Below are positions 35,199 through 46,533 of a stretch of 64,000 nt of DNA, one piece after another. A model generated the notes under the pieces. The model was given only the letters and a program-made list of their open reading frames with translations. It was not told the DNA's origin and searched no databases. A program made the translations under genes and the position numbers. The number at the start of each line of letters is the position of its first letter. The stretch's first letter is position 1. Source of the DNA: Bigelowiella natans CCMP2755 (lineage: Eukaryota; Cercozoa; Chlorarachniophyceae); the NCBI GenBank assembly GCA_000320545.1, contig ADNK01003173.1, forward strand, positions 1 through 64,000, written 5' to 3'.

Positions 35199-35593
35199 GT
35201 TTTATTTCCTCGAAGTGCAACAGGATGTTTTATGATTAACAAGTGTATGCGACCATACCGAGGCGAATGTTTCGTTTTTTTCCAAATCTTACAAATAGCG
35301 ATCAGATCATCATGCACTTCAACATACAAAGTTCTCTAGTTGTTGCTCTTGCTTACTTTCTTCTCCGCGTGTTCCGTGTACATAAAATCTTCCTTAACTA
35401 TTGTCTGATGGCAATTGTTCAAAAAGATGTTTTATTTCCTCGAAGTGCAATAGGATGCTTTATGATTAACAAGTGTATGCGACCATACCGAGGTGTGAAT
35501 GTTTCGGTTTTTTTCCAAATCTTACAAATAGCGATCAGATCATCATGCACTTCAACATGCAAAGTTCTCTAGTTGTTGCTCTTGCTTACTTTC
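35180..35593. repeat. Direct duplication of about 181 bp covering the 5' end of the kinase gene
   Basis: Bases 35180-35361 recur at 35411-35593 with a few substitutions and small indels, separated by about 50 bp. The first copy contains the kinase start codon and first codons (MHFEQL). In the second copy the start ATG is changed, so it cannot start the same protein. It is a partial promoter/5'-end duplication. Confidence 0.9.
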
Positions 35594-36207
35594 CGCTCTT
35601 GTTGAGACTTCGAAGTGGCGTCCGTTTGAATTCGCATCCCCGACGAAAGAGAGCAAAATTTGCGGCGTGGATGAATGAATGAATGGGCGGGGCAGGTTTT
35701 AGACGCCCACAGCTGCTGGACTGACTGCGCACGGCCTCAACCGAATGGAATGTTTGAGCTGTGCAGGCGATTCGCGTTGCAGTGTCGTCCCCAGACAAAG
35801 CGATAGCGTGGGGCTCTAAGCTTGCGCTAGATCTATGAGCTGATGCGAAAGGATGACGAGTTGAAGAGCGCGTCGTTACCAGGTTCCTCCTGACCGAAGG
35901 AATTCGGGAATCCTCGTAACGTCCAAACTGCTTCTCTGGGTTCAGTTTCAGTACTACTGCAACATTGATGTAGTAACTTGGGCAAAATTACCGGGGAAAA
36001 TCCTCTGTCAGTCTCTTTCTCATCATCCCCCGTAAACTTTCCTAGATTTTTTGTCTAGATCTAGATCTAGATCTACCAGAATGATCGCCTGACGTCGCCG
36101 CCGATAGCAAGACCGGGCTGGTACCCTACCCTAACCCTACCCCGCTACGGCTGTGCGGAGAACAAGAAGCGAGGACAATAGAGCGGATACTCTTCAAAAG
36201 AGAACAG
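35594..36207. other. Intergenic region upstream of cytochrome c6A
   Basis: No gene is recognised. It contains an AGATCTAGATCTAGATCTA palindromic stretch at 36056-36075 and a CCCTACCCTAACCC-like run near 36122-36141, close to the c6A start. Confidence 0.5.
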
Positions 36208-36228
36208 ATGTACCGGGAAGATATAACT

Positions 36229-37062
36229 ATGTTGGCCAATGGATCACGAAATTGCAGGCTAAAACTCAGCGCTATTGTTGCTGGAGCGTGTTTGATGTCA
36301 TTCGCGGCACTGGTGGCCAGCGGTGTCGACCTGAGCCCTGGTCTTTCCGCAGGACCCTCGGGACCTCGAACAATATGTAGTGTACTATTTTTTTTCCCTT
36401 CTTCTCTTATCCACTTGTGAAGCTGATTTTATGCTGTAATGAAATAAAGCTCGTCGTACAATAGTCGGGGGGATTTCTTTATCCGCCTTGCGATTTGCAA
36501 GACCATCAAGGGCCGATGTGGATCAGGACACAGTCGATCTTTTTGCCACAAAGTGTGCAGGTTGTCATCAAGGTGGATCGAACATCTTCGGAGGTTATTC
36601 AATCTTTTGCTCTCCTTCTCCACGCAGTATTTTGATGTTTTTTAAATATCATGTATCCTAGGACCTACTTTGAAAAAGAAGGATCTGGAGAAAAATAACC
36701 TCTATGATCTCGAAGCCCTTGCCGAATACATTGCCAAGGGAAATAAGAAAATGCCTGGATTTGGAGAGGAGGTCCAGTATGCATAGTTCTCTGGAATATC
36801 TGCAAACCTTTACCGTTCATCGGGGCGATTTTTTTAAAAAATTGCTCTCTTAATTTACATAGTGCAAACCGAAGACTGCTTGCACATTTGGAACACGGCT
36901 CACCAGGGCTGAGCTCCAGAAGGTATTTCAGCCCTACATGTATGCTCCCATCTACACACACACTTCCTCTGATTTGACGGCCAGAACTACGCAGTTTTAT
37001 TCATATGACATGGTCAGGTTGCGGAATTCGTCCTTCAAAACGCGGAGAATGATTGGAAATAA
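36229..37062 (+). CDS. Cytochrome c6A (plastid lumenal c-type cytochrome with loop insertion)
   Basis: Five exons in phase: 36229-36376, about 36465-36593, 36662-36771, 36863-36922, 37018-37062. A signal-type N-terminus (LKLSAIVAGACLMSFAALVASG) is followed by a basic Ser/Arg stretch ending RFARPSRA, then mature DQDTVDLFATKCAGCHQGG with the heme motif CAGCH. The Met ligand lies in KKMPGFGEE. Next comes CKPKTACTFGTRL, a loop with two cysteines five residues apart. This matches the insertion peptide and disulfide that define cytochrome c6A, against ordinary c6. It ends VAEFVLQNAENDWK. Low-potential c6A acts in the thylakoid lumen; its exact role in plants is unsettled. A Met 21 bases upstream (36208) is the alternative start. 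An Ile-Phe codon is completed across the first intron. Confidence 0.88.
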
Positions 37063-37812
37063 TCAACTACAGATGACAATATTATTTGTATATTTTTAAA
37101 AATATTACTCAAGCAGTTTTGCTTATCATATTAATATATATATATACATATGGAATCATACGAGATGATGTAGCGCTAGCCATATTTTTATGTGGCGGGC
37201 GTGCCAGTCTAATCTAGTAATGTACGACCGGACTATGAGACGGATGCATGCGCAATGATATGACCAAATCTCTAGATGTTTTCAATTGCCATCCTAGTGT
37301 ATATAGCTGCTGTGCAAAGCCGATCTTCATGTATGTAGTTATTGCGTGCACAGCATCGCAACATCACAGCACATCGCAGCTGAAGTAGTAGCGCATGCGC
37401 GACTCGCTCTCGTAGCCCTTCTGCACTTCTAGACTTGTGCGAAACGGACATGTGCTAATGAACATAGCATTTTTTTCAATTGTCATGTCATCATGTCATT
37501 CTAACGTATATCGTACTGCAAGTCAGGCTATTTTTAAAAAAAAATCGTGTGCATTGCATACTGCATTATTATATATTATGCGTATGGCGCAGATATTATA
37601 TCAGCTGCGCACCAACCTACCTGCATGCCGTTGTTTCTCTTTTAACGATGCTGCGGGGATGTCAGCTATACGCATGTACTTTAAAGCTAGTTGTCCGTCT
37701 TTCAGTATTAATATTACATCTTCTAATGCAAATGTCACACAGGTTATTCCAAAGTTTTTCTATCCCACGGACTTCTCTCGAAGAAATAAAAGGGCCAGCA
37801 ATGCAAATTCTA
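37063..37812. other. Intergenic region between convergent c6A and proteasome genes
   Basis: AT-rich, with a short TA repeat near 37133-37151 and a TGCA/CATG-rich patch at 37200-37440. Two overlapping open frames at 37437-37968 include the antisense of the last proteasome exon and are not called. Confidence 0.55.
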
Positions 37813-39278
37813 TTACTTTCCCGCTGCACTTGCCGGTGGTTCATCATCGTCATCATCGTCATCATCGGAATCTTGCTCTTCTTTCTCCTTGAGATCCTTT
37901 GCTACCTTTACGGCTTCTTCAAGAAGTCCGGCTGGTACTCTTACGTGTTTCCTATTTCAGATTTATGAATCAATAAAATCAATAATAGTGTAACACATCA
38001 TATCACGTAATCATTACTTTTTGGACTCGTCGCACGCCCAAGTCATTTCGAGAGTGAAATCCTTGTCCTTGGATTCGTCGTGCAGCTTGTAGATGCTAAA
38101 AGCATTTCTGTGTCAGCTCTTTCCTTGCTGTACGAAAAGTTAGAAAAATAACTTACATGCGAGCGATTTCCTTCACAGCATCTCTACACTTGTAGGTTCG
38201 GAAATCGATTTTCTCGAGCTCCGATTTCGCTGCCTCTTTGTTCTTACCGACAACCGCTGCATAGTATCCCTGCAACAAATAGTAATAATTCCTATCAGCA
38301 ATCTTCTTTGTCACAAATTCAAAAAAGGCCGCTATTACATGGCACACTCCTGAGGGGTCGATTTGGTGCAGTTCTGGCTCGCCCTCTGGGTTGTAACTCC
38401 CGATAAGGACGGAGCATCCGAAGGGGCGATAGTACCAATACAGTGTGTGCAAATGCACAAATCCCCTGCACGAGCATAATTGTGAAAGCAACCGTAAGAA
38501 GCCAAACTTCTCTTCTGTATATTAGGATGACATACGCTAGTCGGTTTGCCAAAGTGCTTCCTGGTATAGCGCTCGCGTAGTAACCCTTGTAGCTTGTCGC
38601 CTCCTCGCGGCCGCGATTGACAATTTGTCGAGCATCAGCAGCGAATCCAGAAAGCGCCTGGATCATCATGAAAGTGTTAGACCTTAATGCAGCCACCAAG
38701 GAAATGTCATCAAAGATTACAATGCCATTGTGGATGCCAACGGTGTAAATCCTTCTATTGGATTCGTTGAGTATCATCCTCGACACAATTGCTTTCTCGA
38801 CTCCCAGCACAACACCATCGGCGCATCGGATACCAATTGCAGTCCTAAGGTGTGGTATTTGTGTTTTACGACAGAAACAGATGGACAAAGAAGAAGAAAG
38901 ATCAGGTTAGATGTGAGACTACCCGCTCTTTTCTATTGCCTTCGAGGCGTACTCCACTTGGAAGACTCTACCATCCGGGGAGAAAGTTGTGACGGAAAGG
39001 TCGTACTAAGGATAGCGTCATCATTCATAACAAATCAACGAGACAAGTTGGATTCTTCCTCACGCTTTCTGTATTGGAAGCAATTCCTTCCATCGCGCAT
39101 TTTTTCGCAAATGTCAATTCTCGAATCTCTGACTCTAAAAAAAAGTCGCCCCTCCCTCATACAGTGAAGTTGCATCCAAAATTTCGAGGTGCAATCGCTT
39201 AGAAGTGTGTATGCGGAGCCCCCTGAGGGGGAGTGGCTCAGAGGCACAAAAGCTCACCCCTGATCCTGTCGCGCTCAT
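37813..39278 (-). CDS. PSMA3: 20S proteasome subunit alpha type-3 (alpha7)
   Basis: Component of the outer alpha ring of the 20S proteasome. Eight exons close perfectly in phase: 39278-39258, 39005-38923, 38844-38721, 38657-38536, 38465-38348, 38269-38157, 38095-38018, 37951-37813. The start is MSATGSGYDLSVTTFSPDGR, with the family signature FSPDGRVFQVEYASKAIEKS. Then TAIGIRCADGVVLGVEK, FAADARQIV, YRPFGCSVLIGSY, IDPSG, and a C-terminus with a run of eight Asp ([13 protein letters not shown]), as in the acidic tail of eukaryotic alpha3. A long open frame that appears to run through 38658-38720 is an intron, since excising it restores HNGIALSGFAADARQ. Tail-to-tail with c6A and divergent from the uS8 gene. 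Confidence 0.95.
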
Positions 39279-39972
39279 TGCTCCTGGATTTAGATTTCAA
39301 AGTGTCCAGACTGTGCGAGAAAACTTAAGATTAAAACCAACGCTTTGTGTAGCAAATATTTTAAATATGCCGTAAGAACAAGACAAATTCTCTATTTTTT
39401 GCATGACGTACTGAATATGTGTAGTTATGAACACTTGAAAGTAGTTTTTGTATCTATTTAATAAATTCAGAACAATTTCAATACGACATGTCTTCTTTAG
39501 TCAAAATCTTCCTAAATCGCCAACAGTTTAATATTTTCTGCAGCCCATAGATGCTCCGCTGAGCTGATTGTCAGTGTTTGCGTGAGTTTTAAGATCTATA
39601 GTAGCAGTTGAAAGAAATATTTTAGTGATAATACCATGTATTTCGTAATAATTACACACACGAATGCAAATTCATGCTAAAAAAGAAGGCAACTGGAGAT
39701 TTCGATTGCACCTACGGGTCTTGAATTTTGACACTGGCACCGCATTGTGCCGAGAAAAGGAAGTATGCCAGCGGTCCATGAAACTACACGTTGGCACAAG
39801 AAAAGTGGTAATTTAACCGATACGCTCATAAAAGTGCAAGTAGAGGAGAAGAAGTATTTTTTGGCCAGACAATCGTAACTTGTCTGATATATCGTAAGAA
39901 AGTTTGGGGTCAATATATGTCCACAATTCACCCCACCGATCGACCCTGGAGTCACCAGGAGACGCCCATTCC
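39279..39972. other. Intergenic region upstream of the uS8 gene
   Basis: AT-rich and without recognisable features. It separates two divergent starts. Confidence 0.5.
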
Positions 39973-40341
39973 ATGCGGAGGTGTTGGTCCCTGTTTTTCG
40001 GTGCTATGAACCAGGCTGCGAAGACTCGAAGAAGTAGCTTTCGGTTTAAAAATTTCAAGGAAGCCCCTGATCTCCTTCGAATTCTGGTGGATGAAGGCTA
40101 CGTCCAATTCTACCAGAAAAAGGGGCCGTACGTTGAGGTACGCTTACGCAAGGATCGCGATGGGGTTCTCGTGAGAGAAGTCCAGCAGGTTTCTAAGTCA
40201 AGTATGCCCAAATATATTAAAGCTAAGGATGTTAAGTGGGACACCCGTCTTAACATAATTGCGGCAGACGGTAAGATGGCAACATCCTCAGAGTGCAAGA
40301 TGAACAACATTGGGGGTGAGCATCTAGCAATTATTCGGTAA
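39973..40341 (+). CDS. Small-subunit ribosomal protein uS8 (probably mitochondrial)
   Basis: Intronless gene of 122 residues from the Met at 39973. The uS8 fold is recognisable: an N-terminal AMNQAAKTRRSSFRF region, DLLRILVDEGYVQFYQKK, VEVRLRKDRDG, VSKSSMPKYIKAKDV, and the C-terminal box ADGKMATSSECKMNNIGGEH, corresponding to the family's STSKG-MTD-EAR-GGE. An open frame begins upstream at 39904. The Met at 39973 (RRCWSLFFGAMNQ) gives a short basic leader suited to import. The divergence from bacterial and cytosolic forms suggests the mitochondrial paralogue. Confidence 0.82.
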   Translation: MRRCWSLFFGAMNQAAKTRRSSFRFKNFKEAPDLLRILVDEGYVQFYQKKGPYVEVRLRKDRDGVLVREVQQVSKSSMPKYIKAKDVKWDTRLNIIAADGKMATSSECKMNNIGGEHLAIIR

Positions 40342-40658
40342 AATAAGCCTCGGGGAAAGATTACTGATTGCAGCAACTTACTGATGATAATGGGCCTTTG
40401 GTATACTGTCGAGAACTCTACATATGACTGGATGATTGAATTTACAATTAAGTTTTAGAGTCAAATGCGTGCATTACAGTACCAGGTTCAGCATCGATAG
40501 TGCCGAATTTACCGAGAAAATGTCAACTGGTCATATGTCTTAGGAATAACAGTTGTGCCACAGCAAAAATGGAGAAGTTTATTTGATATATTGCTTCACA
40601 TAAGAACATGTATCAACAAGTACACATGCACAGATGTCCATCAAGTATGCATTTATTC

Positions 40659-40698
<40 letters not shown>

Positions 40699-40730
40699 CA
40701 CACACAAACTCACACATACAGAGAGAGGGA

Positions 40731-40787
<57 letters not shown>

Positions 40788-41487
40788 CAGCAGCACGTCC
40801 ATGTCGTGCTAGCGTGCATGCTTCACTAGATCTAGAGACCAGCAGGCAGGCTAGCAGGTCCGCGCTAGCTAGCTAGCCCGTAGCATGTGTCGCACCTGAT
40901 GCACAAGCACACGCTCATTGCCAACACTGGAACAAGGCTCTAAGGCATAACACGCCTAGACGCGCCAGACATCATCACATCGTCTAGATCGTGTGATTAA
41001 CATCTAGAACATGTGCATGTCTAGATCTAGAGATGTCATTGTTGCATGGCAACCTGCTAGCAACGCACATGCACGCATGCAGTTAGCTGAAGCCCATCAT
41101 GATCACCCACGATGCGCATCCACAGGACAGCTAACATAAACTCAACACTCAAAGAATTCGCATGCGACGGCATTGTAACAACAGCCAATGCAATGTTGAG
41201 CCATGCTCTTAGCTTAGAAAACTGTCATTGCATGGCGACTACGATACGAGCATTCTAATCATCCGCGTTCAATAAGCGTTGCTAGATTGGCACAAAATTC
41301 ATTCAAACTTGAAAAACAAAAACAGTGACAATGTCAGAAATGCATTTGATTTCAAATGATTTGTTCAGCCGGATTAAATTCATTAGTGAATTTACTCATA
41401 ATTGTCTTATTTTTTCGAATTACCATCATCGCGTTTCATAATTTCTACGATACAGAATATTCACAATGTTGTTGTATTTCCCCCCTT
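40342..41487. other. Intergenic region with CT/GA repeats and TGCA/CTAG-rich sequence
   Basis: A (CT) tract at 40662-40695 and a (GA) tract at 40722-40785 flank a short CA stretch. Bases 40790-41240 are dense in GCTAGC, TCTAGA and CATGCA words. No gene is supported. Confidence 0.6.
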
Positions 41488-43506
41488 TCATTGGCTTGTA
41501 CTGTTGTCCACAGTACTTGCGGAAGGGACTGAAAAATAACGCCAATGAGCTCAAGTCAAATACAATGTGAATGCAATGCATACCTTTAGAGGTGGATAAG
41601 CTTGCACTGTTTAAAGTTCCTAAACTACTTAAGCTGGACATTCGTTCGAGGGAAACCTGGACCAGGAAAGAGGAGGTTGTTGAGCCTGACAAATAATCTT
41701 ACGAATTTGAAATACGAGCAAGTTTCGTGTCATCAAACCTGATCAGGGGCGGAGGCTGTATTAAGGAGATGATGAGGTGGCTGCGTGTCAGCAGAGGGAG
41801 ACTTGGTGTCCCATAATTCACTTTTAATCCATGGACTCGGGATTCCTTCAGGGGAAGTTAGTAGTTGTAGGGGTGTTGGAATGGGTGATAGCTTTTCACC
41901 ATTTGGGATTGCGCAGCTTCTAATGCTTCGAGGACATCTTTCTTCCGAAGTATTTGATTTAAATTTCAAATATTTCAATAAATTCATTTCAGATTTGACG
42001 ATCTGGACAGTTGGTGATGAATTAGAATCTTGTTGTCCAATCTGACTTCGTTTTCTATCCACGATTTCCAATGCTATGATTATAGATGATATGATATGTT
42101 AACAAGATGAACTAACGTAAAGATATTATTTACTCACAATGAGAACGGTCTTGGGGAGAAGACGTTATTTTACGTTTTATGTGTCGTGTAAATTGTCGCC
42201 CGAGGCTTTCAAATGGGAATTCTTTAGACCGTTCTTCATCTATGCTCAGTGTGGGAGTATCCAATCCTTTAGGGCCGTTGCTTAGTGATACAGCAGAAAT
42301 TGAGCAGGATTTCCTGTTTCTTGTCCCGTTTCCTCCTTCTCTTCTTGTATGACCAGAATTGACATGATTGATATCCTCCCCGTTACCATCTTTAGGAACA
42401 TGTTGGCTCGAAGATTTTAACTTTAATGCACACATGTCCATTGCGATTTCACTTCGCTTTTGTTGTGCTTTTAAAATGCATGTGATAGCCTGAAAGGCAC
42501 ATAATCGATGTGCGTTGCAACATTGATTTAAACAATGAGATTAAGAATAACTCTTAGACCTGGCGAAGTTGATCAGGTTTCATTCTTTCAATCGGACGCC
42601 AGAGTTCAGGTTTAACACACTTTGGTCGCTAAATGCATTTAACATGGAATCAAAAATAAGAAATGCTATAGTAGCTGCTAATCACCTCGTTAGGATCCTT
42701 GCAATTTGGAATATTTCCATTATGCATCGACTATTTTAAAATATAAGAGTTTGATGCCATTCAGTGCAGAATCTTTGGCCTTGTACAAGTTCGAATCTTC
42801 CCATACCGAGCTGAAAATTACCTGAATCAAAGATCTATAGATCGACCGAAGTTCGTCTTTTGAACATTTACACAAGCTTCCTTCATTCATCTTGCCAGGA
42901 TCGGCGAATATCTAAATAATTTGTTAAATCCATAGTGTAGACAGCCACGATATTTTTCAACTTTCGAATTTACAAATGTCGATTCTTTCTTGCACAGGAG
43001 GGAATGTATACCTGATAGCAGACTTCATCGAAAGTGGACTTCTTTATTGCAAAATTATAAATTGTGCTCGGTCCATATGCGAAGCTTTTTAATCGACGAC
43101 TTGGACTAAAAAAGGCCGCCTTTGCATTCGAAATGTCACAGAATGATCACAGGAAATTAAACAGTAGAGTTTCTGCAAATATGATCACCAGTATCTGAGT
43201 TCCACACTTGATTTCCAACTCTTCCATTTTTTTCATGATGGTTTTCTTCAGAGTCGTAGCAGCAGACTTTCTCCGTTGGGGATCTTTGATGTATTCTACT
43301 GTACGTTTTCCTGAAGATGCTGAAATTGTATTGTGTTCACTTAAAACCGATCCCCGTAACATCATGGATAGATTGAAGCTCATCGGGCTTTGCTTTGATG
43401 AATTGATGATTGCTCTTTCTTGCAATGTCACATCATAGGAGTAGAATTCAATTCGCAAACCTCTGTGGTCGCCCAGACGTCTCTTCTTCGTAGACGACGG
43501 CACCAT
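41488..43506 (-). CDS. MADS-box (type I-like) transcription factor
   Basis: DNA-binding regulator. Exons in phase: 43506-43163, 43105-43012, 42911-42822, 42730-42686, 42628-42560, 42489-42138, 42073-41739, 41656-41584, 41528-41488. The MADS domain, residues 66-125, reads GKRTVEYIKDPQRRKSAATT, then LKKTIMKKMEELEIKCGTQI, then LVIIF, across the first intron to PSRRLKSFAYGPS. This fits the usual basic helix, K-rich turn and LVIIF strand, and resembles plant M-type factors in the FSP/YG region. The Ser/Pro-rich C-terminus (about 300 residues) has no K-box that I see. The first 65 residues before the MADS domain are unusual, since most MADS proteins begin with it. The first donor (GTTTAA) is weak but is the only one that keeps phase. 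Confidence 0.8.
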
Positions 43507-43832
43507 CAGGGAAATGGTAACGGACCTATGAAGAAAGAATGCAGGGGATAGGGGGGGGGTTGAAGACTTCCTTTTTCCTAGCACCGGACAATCCAAGTCG
43601 CACACAAAAAACTGCAATCGATTTTTCGTGTCGCGAACTAAAAACTACAATCAATTCGCTTGGAACGACTAGCTCCTCCCGCTCCCGAGCTGTTTTTTTT
43701 CTGCTTTTCGTGGGTTCGGATATAAGGGAGACTGGAACCTCTGCGACAAGGATTCAGACATTGTCGTTGGCCGGATTGCGAGTCATTTTCCGCGTTCCCG
43801 AATGCGCGCGACCCTTGCTGCCTGCAGGACAA
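43507..43832. promoter_or_regulatory. Divergent gap between MADS gene and secreted orphan
   Basis: 326 bp between two start codons on opposite strands. An open frame (43539-43832) reads in frame into the secreted protein, but its sequence is not protein-like, so the Met at 43833 is preferred. Confidence 0.4.
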
Positions 43833-44435
43833 ATGAAGCTCATCCCCCGACTAACCACGTTGGTTGTTTTCGCGGCTGCGGCTTTCTCGCCGTGCAATCA
43901 CACCCACAGTGGCGGTCAACGGGTACTCACTCATGGAATATCTGATACAGAACTGCGTCGAAGGTTTCATGACCTAGTGGCCACAATGAATCGAACGTTG
44001 AATCCAGAACCGTCGACTCGTCTCGGTGCTTTTGCGGCCAACATTCAATTTGAACCTGGAACTGTTGGCTATTCAATTAACAATGCCATTGCTACTATTT
44101 ACATGCAGCTCGGAAGCTATGGCCAAGCAAATATAGGCGATGTCTTTAATGGGGCAACAGCAAACAGTCTCTATGAGTTTCCAGTTCAATCAAATGCAAA
44201 TCTTCAGATTGCTGAGCTAGAATACAATTATTGGTTAAACAACGTTTCTTTGAAAAATATTTTCACAGCTCCTGCAACTCTATGCGCTCGATCAGCCTTG
44301 CCTTCTTTTAGAGCGGCTGTCCAGAGAAATTATTTTAGCAAAACTTCCATTAGCTGTTCGATACTGTATTGCAACGTGCATTTTGGTCACACAATGGACA
44401 ATGTCAACAATTTGCTAAACACTACGGTATGCTAA
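43833..44435 (+). CDS. Orphan secreted protein
   Basis: This 200-residue protein has a clear signal peptide (KLIPRLTTLVVFAAAAFSPC), then a polar chain with FHDLVATMNRTLNPEPSTRL, NAIATIYMQLGSYGQANIGD, ELEYNYWLNNVSL and six Cys, four of them in the C-terminal third. Three NxS/T sequons (NRT, NVS, NTT) are visible. No family is recognised. It is single-exon as drawn; a spliced 3' extension cannot be ruled out because the end LLNTTVC precedes a plausible AT-rich region. Predicted to be secreted, or to enter the secretory route. Confidence 0.6.
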   Translation: MKLIPRLTTLVVFAAAAFSPCNHTHSGGQRVLTHGISDTELRRRFHDLVATMNRTLNPEPSTRLGAFAANIQFEPGTVGYSINNAIATIYMQLGSYGQANIGDVFNGATANSLYEFPVQSNANLQIAELEYNYWLNNVSLKNIFTAPATLCARSALPSFRAAVQRNYFSKTSISCSILYCNVHFGHTMDNVNNLLNTTVC

Positions 44436-45215
44436 TTGAGTACAACCGAATTTGTGCACACAGTGTCTGCCTGTTTGACTCCCACAGCTGTTGAAGTTTT
44501 CGCGTCGTCACATTTTGTTCTTACTACTGTCATTCTACAAAATTAGCTCAGATTTTTGGTTTGGATTTTGAGTTGAAACAAATCATTTGTTACAAGTGAG
44601 AACATTGACGCTTTGCACATCTGCATCATTGCATCTTCTTTCATGGGATGAACATTCTAAATGATGACATTTGCTCACCTAGCTTTCCTTGCCAACTAGC
44701 TAAGCTACCGAAGGTTGGTGAATCGCTTTGCCCATCATTTCAATGTGCGATGCATGCCAAATTTACACAGTTACACATGGCTGTGCATCACATTGTCCCC
44801 AATGAACATTTGCATGGCACATTGTCTATGTTGCGCATCAAGCCCTAGACTAGTAGGGCCGATTAAATCACGTGCAATTTATGGCTGGCTCATTGCATCG
44901 TTCCAGGCATTGCAACAATCTAGCCATCTATGAATCTCTGTGATCACTGAATGACAATTAATCTAGTAATGGCCAGCTCACTTTCGAGCAGCCTGCACTG
45001 CACGCTTGTCCACAAGCACGTACGTACCGTGCACATCTTGCAATGCCTCAATGCGTGATGCAACCAGCACAGTTCTTTCCACATACACCCGCATGATGTC
45101 ACACTGTTCACACATCTCTCTCTCTCTCTCACAACAACAACGCTTTGTCCGAATCCCCACGACGGATGTGAACCTGCTATGAATGACATCACATTTTTAA
45201 CTACGCCATTACGCA
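44436..45215. other. Intergenic region, TGCA/CATG-rich
   Basis: Bases 44640-45100 are dense in CATGCA, GCTAGC and TGCACG words. A (CT) run lies at 45116-45129. Open frames here are short and not protein-like. Confidence 0.55.
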
Positions 45216-46493
45216 CTAGCTGATCCAAGTCAAAGCGTCATCCCGGCGACGAACTTCGGTAGAGCGTTCCAGAGTTGATAAGAAACCCTTCTCTCGCATC
45301 CACTGTTCATTGAACAATTTGCTCTACAACAACATATGTGCGAGAAATGAAACATTAGATTCATCCAACAAAAATATGTAAATACTTCCGCTGCGAGGAA
45401 TCCACAGTGTGATTCACCTCGCTTTTATTTTAGTGCCTTGAGAATATAACATATTTTATTTTCTCTTTCCATCCCTCCCTTCCGTCTCTCAAAGCTTACG
45501 ACAAGTACTGGGACCTTGTATCGATCTCCAGAATCACACAGCACGGTGACAACGGTCTTTCCTGGTCCGAGCTTGCGAGCAAGCTTCACAGCTCCAACAA
45601 CGTTTAATGCCGCGGAGGGGCCAACCAGAACCCCGTCAACTTCCTATCAGAGCAGAAAGAGCGCCATTGATGAGTCTCACCCGCAATTTCAAAGAACTAG
45701 CAAGCCCATACTTTGAGATGATACGCCATTTCAATAGCCTCTTCGTCGCTGCCCGTGAAAGCCCCGTCGATCTTCGCCTAGTTTCGTAGGTGCCGTGCAC
45801 GTGTGTTTGCTTGTGCATAAATGTGTACGTGCATGTGCGCATGTGTGTGTGTGTGTGTTCATATATGTGCAGCAGGAGCACCCATCGGTGCACTAAGAAA
45901 TTAATCGATGAGTGTATCCTTGCGACATGTCGCTTTGCCATGCCGCGCGACAAGCCTATCGTGTGTTTTCAGAACCGCGAGAATTTCTTGGAATGTCGCT
46001 TCTAGCTGTTTCACATTTTACTTTGGCAAAGTTTGCAGTGAGACGACCGATCCCAATGCCTTCTGTGACCGAGCTTCCCTGAGCAATCGGTACTCATCGT
46101 TGGGTGAAAATGAAGGCAGACGCAGTGCAGTAGCGCGTTCTCATTTGATTGAGACCGAAAAACGTCCCCACCTTCGATCTTGGGAAGAAACGCACGGACT
46201 CGCCCTCCACAGACTGGAGTGGCAAAAGATGAAGAAGAGGAACGGGGTGGGGGGGGGGGGGGGGTAGTAAGAACGAGAAATAATTTTATGTTGCAAAGAC
46301 TTGACCTGATCGGCGAATGGCCCGCCCAGAACGTAGCCGCGATACCCAGAACTTACAAGGACAACAACAACCACGATTGGTAACCAGCAATATTGAGAGC
46401 AAGCACAGCCTTGCATCATCATCGAACGGCAATGGACATTACTTCGTACTCTCTTCACAAGTACAGATTTACGTGAAAAACGAACTAACGCAC

Positions 46494-46533
<40 letters not shown>

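Noticed and set aside
36122-36141. CCCTACCCTAACCC-like run resembling telomere repeats
   Set aside because: Only two or three irregular units in the middle of a gene-rich segment, so not a telomere.
38658-38720. Open reading frame continuing between two proteasome exons
   Set aside because: Reading through gives non-family residues; splicing with the donor at 38720 and acceptor before 38657 restores the conserved sequence.
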